Of a stretch of 56,034 nucleotides of DNA, positions 9,578 through 16,828 are shown in pieces. The notes under the pieces were generated by a model. It saw only the letters and a list, made by a program, of their open reading frames with translations. It searched no databases and was not told the origin of the DNA. A program made the translations under genes and the position numbers. Origin of the DNA: Polyangiaceae bacterium (GTDB lineage Bacteria; Myxococcota_A; Polyangia; Polyangiales; Polyangiaceae). Position 1 is the first letter of the stretch. Every line of letters starts with the position of its first letter. Location: positions 1 through 56,034 of the forward strand of contig WQZB01000025.1 in the NCBI GenBank assembly GCA_009780955.1, in the 5' to 3' direction.

Positions 9578-10626
9578 TACGAAGCGCGGAATCACGCGCG
9601 ACGGATGTTTGGCGCATTGTTTTTTCGGCGCGCGACGTGGCCGCAGCGCGCGCGGCAATTCTTGACGACATTGTTCGGTCAACGAATCTATCGCGCGAAG
9701 GCGTTGAGCTCGCTTTCGAAAAGCACCTCGAGCTCGATCCAAGTGACGCCGACATCGCGAATCTTGTCGCGGCCGCAGGCGACGCCGAACGTGTCACAGT
9801 CGTTCTGTCGTCGAACGTGTTCGTTGGCGCGCTTCGAGCCATCGCACTTGCAAGGGCCGCATCTGCTGATGTGGTGGTGCGCCCGTCGCGACGCGATCCA
9901 ACCTTTGCACGTGCCCTTGTTCGGGCTGCCGCGGCTCGCGGGGACTCGTCGTTACGTCTCTGTGAAAACTTCTGCGTTGCCTCTGCGCAACAAGGCGAAA
10001 TCCATATTTACGGCAGCAACGAAACCATCGCGGAAGTTTCTGCCAAGACACGCGTGAAGATTATAGGGCACGGTAGCGGCATGGGCATCGCCTGGGTTTC
10101 GGGCCACGCCGACATGAACATGGCAGCCGCCGCACTTGCCTACGATGTCGTGGCGTTCGATCAGCACGGTTGCTTGAGCCCGCGCATCGCGCTCGTCGAA
10201 GGTGACAACGTGCGTGCGACGAGCTTCGGCCGCGCGCTTCACGAGGCGCTCGAGCAGCTTGGGCGCAAAGTCGAGCGAGGTACTGTTTTGCCGGCCGAGC
10301 AAGCAGAGGCCGAGCGGTACGTGGCGACCATGACGTACGTGGGCCGCGTCCTTGTTGGAAGTGCACACGTCGTCGCGATCGCGCCGGTCGGCTCGCCGCT
10401 CGTTTTGCCCCCGCCAAACAGGCACGTGCACATTGCATCCGTTGCAAACGCCGAGGCTGCCACGGTGCAGATTGCGCCGCTGTCTCGTGGAATCATCACA
10501 GTTGGAAGTGACAACCCCGATTCGGCACGAACGATCGCGCCGCCTTGGGCACGCATCGCAAGACTTGGCTGGATGCAACGTCCCCCGCTAGATGGACCGG
10601 TCGACCAACGCCCGCGTTCGATTTGA
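9574..10626 (+). CDS. LuxC-like acyl reductase (aldehyde-forming)
   Basis: 350 residues of the LuxC acyl-CoA/acyl-protein reductase family, within the aldehyde dehydrogenase superfamily. The catalytic cysteine is visible in FDQHGCLSPR (near residue 200), and IIGHGSGMGIAWV looks like the nucleotide-binding segment. It should accept the acyl group from the LuxE-like partner and reduce it to an aldehyde with NADPH. LuxC of light-emitting bacteria is usually longer (about 480 residues), so this is a short version. It is the last gene of the aminotransferase-LuxE-LuxC set and converges on ppa; a GC-rich stem-loop (arms CCTGCGGC and GCCGCAGG, 10639-10658) lies just past it, within the ppa 3' end. 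Confidence 0.85.
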   Translation: MIRSAESRATDVWRIVFSARDVAAARAAILDDIVRSTNLSREGVELAFEKHLELDPSDADIANLVAAAGDAERVTVVLSSNVFVGALRAIALARAASADVVVRPSRRDPTFARALVRAAAARGDSSLRLCENFCVASAQQGEIHIYGSNETIAEVSAKTRVKIIGHGSGMGIAWVSGHADMNMAAAALAYDVVAFDQHGCLSPRIALVEGDNVRATSFGRALHEALEQLGRKVERGTVLPAEQAEAERYVATMTYVGRVLVGSAHVVAIAPVGSPLVLPPPNRHVHIASVANAEAATVQIAPLSRGIITVGSDNPDSARTIAPPWARIARLGWMQRPPLDGPVDQRPRSI

Positions 10627-10634
10627 CGTGGTCG

Positions 10635-11210
10635 TCACCCTGCGGCGGGCGCCGCAGGCAGCGCTGGTACGCCGCGCGTTGGCAAGATCAAATCGCGGTA
10701 GCACTGCAAGGCCGCGCGAATGATCTTCGAGGCTTGGAACGGACCGAGCAACTCATCGACCTCGACCTGCTTATGCTCGAGCGCTTTGTAGTCTTCGAAG
10801 AACCGTTTGAGTTCGAGTAGCCGGTGCTTGGGCATCTCGCGAATGTGCGTGTACTGGTTGTACGCTGGGTCGTCGAGGTGCACGGCGATGATTTTGTCGT
10901 CGAGCCCTTTGTCGTCGCGCATTTGCATGAGCCCAATGGCGCGTGCGCGCATAATGCACATGGGCGTAACGGGCTCTTGGCAAAGCACGAGGATGTCGAG
11001 CGGATCGCCATCGTCGCAATACGTTTGCGGGATGAAGCCGTAGTTCGCCGGGTAGTGCACGGCACTGAAAAGAATGCGATCGACACGCAAAAGCCCGGAG
11101 TCCTTGTCAAGCTCGTATTTGACTTTGGAGCCCTTCGCGATTTCGATGAACGCTGGAATGCTTTCGTCGATGGGCTCACAGCATGGGATGTCGTGCCAGG
11201 GGTGCGTCAT
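10635..11210 (-). CDS. ppa: inorganic pyrophosphatase (family I)
   Basis: 191 residues. Cytosolic Mg-dependent hydrolase of pyrophosphate to two phosphates. Family I signatures: [18 protein letters not shown] with the metal-binding Asp residues ([10 protein letters not shown]), and a conserved Lys/Arg network (KVKYELDK). The C-terminus carries a short Ala/Pro tail. The start MTHPWHDI has no better alternative. It converges on the LuxC-like gene with an 8-base gap. Confidence 0.95.
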   Translation of the reverse strand: MTHPWHDIPCCEPIDESIPAFIEIAKGSKVKYELDKDSGLLRVDRILFSAVHYPANYGFIPQTYCDDGDPLDILVLCQEPVTPMCIMRARAIGLMQMRDDKGLDDKIIAVHLDDPAYNQYTHIREMPKHRLLELKRFFEDYKALEHKQVEVDELLGPFQASKIIRAALQCYRDLILPTRGVPALPAAPAAG

Positions 11211-11233
11211 GGATTAGTCTCCGTGTTGCGCAT

Positions 11234-11719
11234 TCAGTCACTGCCTGCGTCGTTGGTGTCGTTTGCGCCGTTTGCGTTTGCATCGGTGTCGCCTGCGTCG
11301 AGGTCGCTTCCGTTATCGGCAGCAATGACAACCACGCGAAGGAAGTAGTCTGCGCACGTGCCGTTGTGAACCGTTAGGTATCCTGCTTGTGCGTTCGATA
11401 GCTCGGTGAGGTTGCCCGAGCCGATCGTGAAGTTGTCACCTGTGGCGAGCGGGTTTTTCTCGGCACTAATGTACGGCACGATGACTGCCGGCGGACGATT
11501 CCCGAGTAATTTCAAGTCGAAAAAATACGCGCGTTGGCGAGAGAAGTCGAGCCACTCCCCATCGATGGGGTTTGACTCCCACGTGTTCGCGTTGAGCATG
11601 CGACCTTCGCCAGGGTTTTCGCCGTAGTCGACGCCGCTGCCATCGCAGTTGTGGCCGTAGCAGCTCGACGTCGCGGCGGCGCCCGCAGTGACAAGAGCCC
11701 AAAACCCCACAGCGAACAC
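11234..11719 (-). CDS. small secreted lipoprotein, unknown function
   Basis: About 161 residues from a GTG start at 11717-11719, which gives a short hydrophobic signal (FAVGFWALVTAGAAATSSC) ending in a lipobox-like cysteine. The mature part contains WESNPIDGEWLDF, an aromatic strand region and a low-complexity Asp/Ala/Asn tail (DAGDTDANANGANDTNDAGSD). Such tails are common in Myxococcota surface lipoproteins. The frame stays open far upstream, but that part runs antisense to hemB and is not coding. It ends 23 bases upstream of ppa. No family recognised. Confidence 0.6.
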   Translation of the reverse strand: MFAVGFWALVTAGAAATSSCYGHNCDGSGVDYGENPGEGRMLNANTWESNPIDGEWLDFSRQRAYFFDLKLLGNRPPAVIVPYISAEKNPLATGDNFTIGSGNLTELSNAQAGYLTVHNGTCADYFLRVVVIAADNGSDLDAGDTDANANGANDTNDAGSD

Positions 11720-11736
11720 AACGCGTATCCGTCGAG

Positions 11737-11883
11737 GGTGTTTACCAGCCGTCGCGAGCGACGCGAGGCCGAGGCGGGCCCGAGGAGCCCGCGTAAGCGT
11801 ACGTTGTAGTACGTGCGCAGGCACCGCAGGGCCCAGCAAACGCGTTGCGCGCAATCGCGGCGCGCAGCAGGCTGGTAAACACC
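11737..11883. repeat. 147-bp element with 14-bp perfect terminal inverted repeats (MITE-like)
   Basis: Begins GGTGTTTACCAGCC and ends GGCTGGTAAACACC, exact inverted complements. It fills nearly the whole gap between the lipoprotein start and the hemB stop. The interior is rich in short hairpins (for example GCGGGC/GCCCGC near 11779) and has no open frame. One end (GCGCAGCAGGCTGGTAAACA) recurs with a single mismatch at 21336-21355. This suggests a small non-autonomous mobile element, or alternatively a large structured intergenic element. Confidence 0.5.
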
Positions 11884-11886
11884 GTC

Positions 11887-12882
11887 TCATCCGCAAAGCT
11901 CCGCGGCTTCTAGTGCATGGTAGGTGAGAATGAAGTCGGCGCCTGCACGGCGAATCGATGTGAGCGTTTCCATCATGGCCCGCTTGTAATCGAGCATTCC
12001 GCGCGCGGCAGCGGCGTGGAGCATCGCGTACTCGCCCGACACGTTGTACGCACCGAGCGGAAGCACCGAGGCCTTGCGCACGTCGCGGATGATGTCGAGG
12101 TAGGCCAGAGCGGGCTTGACCATGAGCATGTCGGCGCCTTCGGCTTCGTCGAGCAAAGATTCGCGGATGGCTTCGCGCGCATTGCCAGGATCCATCTGGT
12201 AGCCAGCGCGATCGCCAAACTTCGGCGCGCAATCGGCGGCCTCGCGGAAAGGTCCGTAGAAGCTGCTCGCGTACTTTACGGCGTAACTGAGAATGCATGT
12301 ATCTGAGTAACCGGCGTTGTCGAGAGCCATACGGATTTTGCCCACGCGCCCGTCCATCATGTCGCTCGGCGCAACGACGTCGGCACCAGCGTTTGCGAAA
12401 ACGACCGACATTTCGGCGAGCACTTCGATGGTTGCGTCGTTGTCGACGACCCACTCGCCGCCGTCACGTTTCGCGCGTTGCTTGAGAATGCCGCAATGCC
12501 CATGCTCGGTGTATTCGTCGACACACACGTCGGCCATCATCACGAGCTCGGGTACCGCGCTCTTCATTTCAGCAATGGCCAATGGCACAGGTCCCTCGGG
12601 ATCGAGCCCAGAGCTCCCACGATCGTCTTTCGTTTTCGGAAGGCCGAAAAGGATGACCGAGTTGACGCCGCGGGCTTTGATGGCCTTGGCTTGCTCGCGT
12701 GCAGCACTCACGGGAAATTGGTGGATGCCAGGCATTGTCGAAATGGGGCACGGCGCGTCGATTTGCGCATTGAAGAACATCGGGTAAACGAAGTTTTTCG
12801 GCGTAAGCGTACTCTCGCGGACCAAAGTGCGAAGTTCGGGTGTAGCGCGCAAACGGCGAGGTCGAATGGTAGGAAAGCCCAC
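11887..12882 (-). CDS. hemB: delta-aminolevulinic acid dehydratase (porphobilinogen synthase)
   Basis: 331 residues. Condenses two 5-aminolevulinate molecules to porphobilinogen in haem/corrin synthesis. The catalytic Lys region (VKPALAYLDIIRD) and the second Lys segment (YAVKYASSFYGPF) are present. The metal loop reads DVCVDEYTEHGHCG: the first and third Cys of the zinc site are kept but the middle Cys is Asp, so the metal type (Zn or Mg) is not obvious. It is divergent from hemD with a 63-base gap, which probably holds both promoters. Confidence 0.95.
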   Translation of the reverse strand: MGFPTIRPRRLRATPELRTLVRESTLTPKNFVYPMFFNAQIDAPCPISTMPGIHQFPVSAAREQAKAIKARGVNSVILFGLPKTKDDRGSSGLDPEGPVPLAIAEMKSAVPELVMMADVCVDEYTEHGHCGILKQRAKRDGGEWVVDNDATIEVLAEMSVVFANAGADVVAPSDMMDGRVGKIRMALDNAGYSDTCILSYAVKYASSFYGPFREAADCAPKFGDRAGYQMDPGNAREAIRESLLDEAEGADMLMVKPALAYLDIIRDVRKASVLPLGAYNVSGEYAMLHAAAARGMLDYKRAMMETLTSIRRAGADFILTYHALEAAELCG

Positions 12883-12945
12883 GGCGTGGCAGTACTAATA
12901 CCCGGACACTTTGGAGTCGACCGGTTCGTTTCGACAAAACACACC

Positions 12946-13779
12946 ATGGGTAAACTCGTAGGGAAACGCGTGCTCGTTTTGCGCGCGCGTGAGCAAGCAG
13001 CCAGTGTGACAGAGCTTCTTCGCGCGCGCGGCGCCGAACCCGTGGTGATGCCGATCCTCGAGTTTCATCCTCCTACTGATCCGCGCCCAATGATCGCCGC
13101 CATTGGCTCGCTTGCCGAGCGCGGCGAAGGCGACGAACGCCATGGCTGGGTTGTCTTCACGAGTGCGAATGGCGTTGAGCGAGTGCTCACCGAGATCGCA
13201 CGCCAGGGCATGAGCGTAGAGGCGCTCGGCAACATGCGCGTAGCGGCCGTCGGGCCGGCCACGGCAAGTGCACTCACAAAAGCTGGAATAAAAGTCGACC
13301 TCGTTGCACGTGAGCATCATGGAGAGGGGCTAGCTGCCGATATGCTCGCTGCAATCGGTAATGAATCACCCAAGCCAAGTGTGCTTCTGCTGCGAGCCGA
13401 GGTCGCACGCGATGTACTTCCGGAAACGCTTCGCGAAGCCGGCTGCAAAGTCGATATCGTTTCCGTTTACAAAACCGCGGCGCCTTCTGGCCCCCTCGTC
13501 GATGGGCTGGTGGTACGCCTCGAAGCAGGCGATATCGATGCGATTCTTTTTACCTCACCGAGCAGCGTGAATCACCTTTGCGACGCGCTAGACGCGCATG
13601 CCGCGCATGCGGAAAATCTGCTTTCGCGCGCGGGCATCATTGTGGCAAGCATTGGTCCCGTCACAACCGAGGCAGCACATGCGCGAGGGGTCAAGGTCGA
13701 TGTCACGGCCCGGCCGTCGACCATGGCCGCGCTCGTCGAAGCGCTGGAAAACCACTTCGACAAAAAGCACATTTCGTAG
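12946..13779 (+). CDS. hemD: uroporphyrinogen-III synthase
   Basis: 277 residues with the two-domain HemD pattern: an N-terminal GKRVLVLRAREQA strand, then FTSANGVERVL, and a second-domain counterpart ILFTSPSSVNHL followed by IVASIGPVTTEAA. Cyclises hydroxymethylbilane with D-ring inversion. The start MGKLVGK fits the conserved N-terminus; the open frame further upstream is antisense to hemB. The stop codon lies inside a 28-base palindrome. It pairs functionally with divergent hemB. Confidence 0.92.
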   Translation: MGKLVGKRVLVLRAREQAASVTELLRARGAEPVVMPILEFHPPTDPRPMIAAIGSLAERGEGDERHGWVVFTSANGVERVLTEIARQGMSVEALGNMRVAAVGPATASALTKAGIKVDLVAREHHGEGLAADMLAAIGNESPKPSVLLLRAEVARDVLPETLREAGCKVDIVSVYKTAAPSGPLVDGLVVRLEAGDIDAILFTSPSSVNHLCDALDAHAAHAENLLSRAGIIVASIGPVTTEAAHARGVKVDVTARPSTMAALVEALENHFDKKHIS

Positions 13780-13803
13780 GGGCGCAGCATGCTGCGCCCC
13801 TAC
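13776..13803. repeat. 28-nt perfect palindrome, copy 2 (at the hemD stop codon)
   Basis: Same outer arms as the element at 9083-9110 (GTAGGGGCG / CGCCCCTAC) with centre CAGCATGCTG, again fully self-complementary. It includes the hemD TAG stop and could also act as a hairpin at the end of the hemD transcript, although no U-tract follows. Confidence 0.7.
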
Positions 13804-13852
13804 CGCTTGTACGCAACGCTATTGTATTGTTATTGTGTATTGTTATTGTCGT

Positions 13853-16492
13853 ATGCACCTCAGCTCCGTCATCATCCAGCGAGAGGTCGCGTCGGTCCAC
13901 CAAGTCGAAGAGGCGCTGGCAAGGCAGGTCCTCTACGGTGGCGATCTCGTTACCAACCTGCTCGAAGTGAGCGACACTTCCGAGCCTTTCCTTATGCCGG
14001 TGGTTGGCGAGGTGTTCGGCATTTCACCGTGGCCATCCGGCGAGCTTCCAACGGCGAACCCCGAAACAATCAAGCTTATTTCGCCCGAGATCGCCTCAGC
14101 ACGAGAATTCTTTCCGCTGTCGGTCGATAGCCTCGGACTTGTCATTGCGGTTGCGGAACCGCTGCCCGGCGACGTCAAAAACGAGCTGGAATTCATGCTT
14201 GCAACGCCGGTCCATCAGCGGCTCGTGCCGCTGGTGCGTATTCGCCAGGCGCTTGCGCGCGACTTTGGCATCCCATTGGGCGAACGCTTTCAGCGCCTTC
14301 TCTCGCGTCTAAGTGGAGTTAGCGGGGCGCCTCTCAGTGGGGAAACTACGCCAACCGCGTCTGCCGCGTCTGCCGCGTCCGCCATTGCACCATCGACCGC
14401 TGCACCCATCACGAAATTGCCGCCTCGCCCACCAAGCCATCCTCCAGTCGCTTTGGTGCTGGAAAAGGTGGGCTCGTACCCACCACCACCGATGGCAGCC
14501 GGTGCGCCACGTACGCTGGTGCGCAATGCCGATGCGCCCGATGCGCCGCCCCCGCGTCCGCCGCGACGCCGGCGTGGGCCGCTCACGTTCGATATGGCAA
14601 CCGCCGAAATGGAGCAGGCGGCCGAGCGCGACGCCATCTTCGATCTGATCTTCGACTTCGCGCGGCAGTTCTTTGACTACACGGTGCTCTTCGTGGTGCG
14701 CGGCGACATCGCCGAGGGCCGAGACGCATTCGGCAACGGGGCATCTCGCGAGCGTGTCGCGCAAATCAGCGTACCGCTCGATATGCCAAGCATCCTCAAG
14801 ATGGCGCGCGACCAGCGCACAGTCGTCGTGAAGGTTCCTGCGAGCGCGGGGCTTGATGCTGTTCTCGCAAACGATCTTGGCAGACCAGGCACCGCCGCGT
14901 GCGTCGTGATCCCGGTTGTGGTGCGCACGCGTATCGTCGCGCTCATTCTTGGCGACGGAGACAACAACGACGTAGAGGCGACGAGTCTTTCGGAAACCAA
15001 AAAACTTGTCGATAAGGCAGCAAGCGAGTTCGAGCGACTTGTCGCGCGCAGGAAGATCGAAAATCGTGTGCAACCACCAGTTGTTGTGCCGACCACGGAA
15101 TCAGAGGCGGACGCTCCTGTTGCGCCTGCGAGTCCCTCGCTCGAAGAGCTTGCAGCGCCGATCCGCGAGCTTGTAGGGGATCCAAATCTTGATCGCATCG
15201 ATACAAACGAGACAATCGACACCGCAGAGAATGTGACTACGCACAGGCGCCGATCCGAAGCGCCGGCGCTCGAATTCAGCACAAACCTCCCATACCCATT
15301 GGGCTTTGGTGGTGACATCGGTGAAGTCGTCTCTGCGTCCGATCGAGCGCCAGCCGATGCTCTCGCTGACAACGATCCCGATCGGACGCCAATTGCGCCT
15401 GCAGTCGATCCAGACGCAACTCCGTTGGCACCGCCAGTAGCCGTTGCGACCGTAGTGGGTGATGCCAGTATCACCGTGTCAGCGCCATCCACCGCCGAGG
15501 CAACATCCAAAGATACGCGGCACGATCAAGGGCGCCCGACACCTTCGTCCGACCACCAAATCAGCGTTGCGGCGCACAAGCCGCCATCGCCGCACTCCGA
15601 GGAAACGCCGCTCGCGTCGGTCATTGTCGACATGGCAAGCGAGTACATTGCATGCGTTGATCGTGTGATCGCAGGACACGATGACGAAGCCGAAATAGCG
15701 CTCATCGCTGGCGGTGCGTATGCAATGCCATTCATCATGGCGAAGTTTCCCGGTCCGGTAACGCTCGATCTCGAGCACCTGCCCGACGGACCTTGGCCGC
15801 GCGTCGACGAGTGCGGGCCGGTGCTTCGGCTGGTGGCGAACCAGCAGTTGGCGGCGCTGCCATTTTTGCTTTCACGCATCGAAGATCCTGCTATCGAAAA
15901 CCGCTTCTGGGCAACCTTTCTCTTGACAGAGATCATCTCACCGGAAGCAGTCGAACCGGCGTTGGCACGCGTGTTCGACGACGACGTGCGCGTACGGCGC
16001 GTGGCACGAGAAGCGGCGCGGGTGCTATCGGAATCGCATCCCATTGCGGTCGTCGAAAGCCTCGAAGCTGTGGCAACGAATCGGGGCACTCCGCTGCTCA
16101 GAAGGGTCTGGGCAATCGAGGCGCTTGGTGCAACGCGCGAGGCACTTGCGGGCGGGGCGCTCATCCCGCTGGTTTGTGACGACGTGCGCGAGATTGCAAC
16201 ACAAGCCCATAAGGCACTCGTGCTCGTCACACGTCAGGATTTCGCGGGCGATCGGGCTGCGTGGCAAGCGTGGTGGAACCAAAACAAGGAGCGCGACAGG
16301 GTGGAATGGCTCATCGACGCGCTCATGCACGAGCAGGCAGAGATTCGCGCCGCTTCTGACGACGAGCTCAAAACGATCACGAAGGAGCACGTTGGCCATT
16401 ACGACGACACGTCGAAGCGTGAACGAGAGCGTGCGCAGGCTCGCTACCGCGAATGGTGGTGGACCATAGGGCGAATGCGCCGACCTCATTGA
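13853..16492 (+). CDS. large protein with GspE/MshE N-terminal-like domain, GAF-like middle and C-terminal HEAT-type repeats
   Basis: 879 residues from ATG 13853. Residues about 1-150 (REVASVHQVEEALARQVLYG ... NELEFMLATPVHQRLVP) resemble the GspE N-terminal/MshEN fold that binds cyclic-di-GMP in type II secretion and type IV pilus ATPases. A Pro/Ala-rich linker follows (about 155-250), then an alpha/beta GAF-like region (FDFARQFFDYTVLFVVRG) to about 405, an acidic disordered linker, and HEAT-like helical repeats (ALARVFDDDVRVRRVAREAARVL) from about 590 to the end. There is no P-loop, so it is not a secretion ATPase; it could be a cyclic-di-GMP responsive scaffold. The domain assignments are by pattern only. 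Confidence 0.7.
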   Translation: MHLSSVIIQREVASVHQVEEALARQVLYGGDLVTNLLEVSDTSEPFLMPVVGEVFGISPWPSGELPTANPETIKLISPEIASAREFFPLSVDSLGLVIAVAEPLPGDVKNELEFMLATPVHQRLVPLVRIRQALARDFGIPLGERFQRLLSRLSGVSGAPLSGETTPTASAASAASAIAPSTAAPITKLPPRPPSHPPVALVLEKVGSYPPPPMAAGAPRTLVRNADAPDAPPPRPPRRRRGPLTFDMATAEMEQAAERDAIFDLIFDFARQFFDYTVLFVVRGDIAEGRDAFGNGASRERVAQISVPLDMPSILKMARDQRTVVVKVPASAGLDAVLANDLGRPGTAACVVIPVVVRTRIVALILGDGDNNDVEATSLSETKKLVDKAASEFERLVARRKIENRVQPPVVVPTTESEADAPVAPASPSLEELAAPIRELVGDPNLDRIDTNETIDTAENVTTHRRRSEAPALEFSTNLPYPLGFGGDIGEVVSASDRAPADALADNDPDRTPIAPAVDPDATPLAPPVAVATVVGDASITVSAPSTAEATSKDTRHDQGRPTPSSDHQISVAAHKPPSPHSEETPLASVIVDMASEYIACVDRVIAGHDDEAEIALIAGGAYAMPFIMAKFPGPVTLDLEHLPDGPWPRVDECGPVLRLVANQQLAALPFLLSRIEDPAIENRFWATFLLTEIISPEAVEPALARVFDDDVRVRRVAREAARVLSESHPIAVVESLEAVATNRGTPLLRRVWAIEALGATREALAGGALIPLVCDDVREIATQAHKALVLVTRQDFAGDRAAWQAWWNQNKERDRVEWLIDALMHEQAEIRAASDDELKTITKEHVGHYDDTSKRERERAQARYREWWWTIGRMRRPH

Positions 16493-16828
16493 CCGCTTTC
16501 GATTTGCCGCGATCTCTTCGTTGGCGGCTGCGGTGCGTGAAGGGGCCCCATCCGCGCGCTCGCTTTGCTCGCTGCGCTGCCTTGCCGCCGCCGCGAGCCC
16601 CGAGCAGGTTGCGGACCGAGTATTTTTGCCGAGTTCCGAGGTGCGTGTGCTTGTATAGCACACGCACACAGCCTCGCACGGCTCGGCTAGCATCGCGAGG
16701 CGCTTCGACGAGAGCTGCTTGTGCAGCTTGAGGAGAAGCAACGAAGCGATGCGACGGAAATCGGCGAAAAGACGACGGGAGCAACCTTCGAGGGGCTCGA
16801 TATCTCGCGTCAACTTGAAAGCGGTTTA
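16493..16828. other. intergenic region with an extended hairpin
   Basis: Between two converging genes. Contains a perfect 10-bp stem (GTGCGTGTGC at 16641-16650, GCACACGCAC at 16658-16667) with a 7-base loop. It is extended outward by GAGG/CCTC and GCCGAG/CTCGGC with bulges, spanning about 16629-16688. No U-tract follows. It may be a bidirectional terminator or a structured repeat. No convincing gene is present in the remainder. Confidence 0.5.

Noticed and set aside
8411-10626. Bioluminescence (lux) operon
   Set aside because: Only LuxE- and LuxC-like genes are present; no luciferase subunits, LuxD or LuxG. An aminotransferase is the coupled partner instead.
11720-12454. Upstream extension of the lipoprotein frame into hemB
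   Set aside because: The frame is open but the translation is Arg-rich and antisense to hemB, typical of shadow frames in GC-rich DNA; the GTG at 11719 gives a proper signal peptide.
12478-12945. Upstream extension of the hemD frame
   Set aside because: It lies antisense to hemB and does not resemble HemD; the ATG at 12946 matches the family N-terminus.
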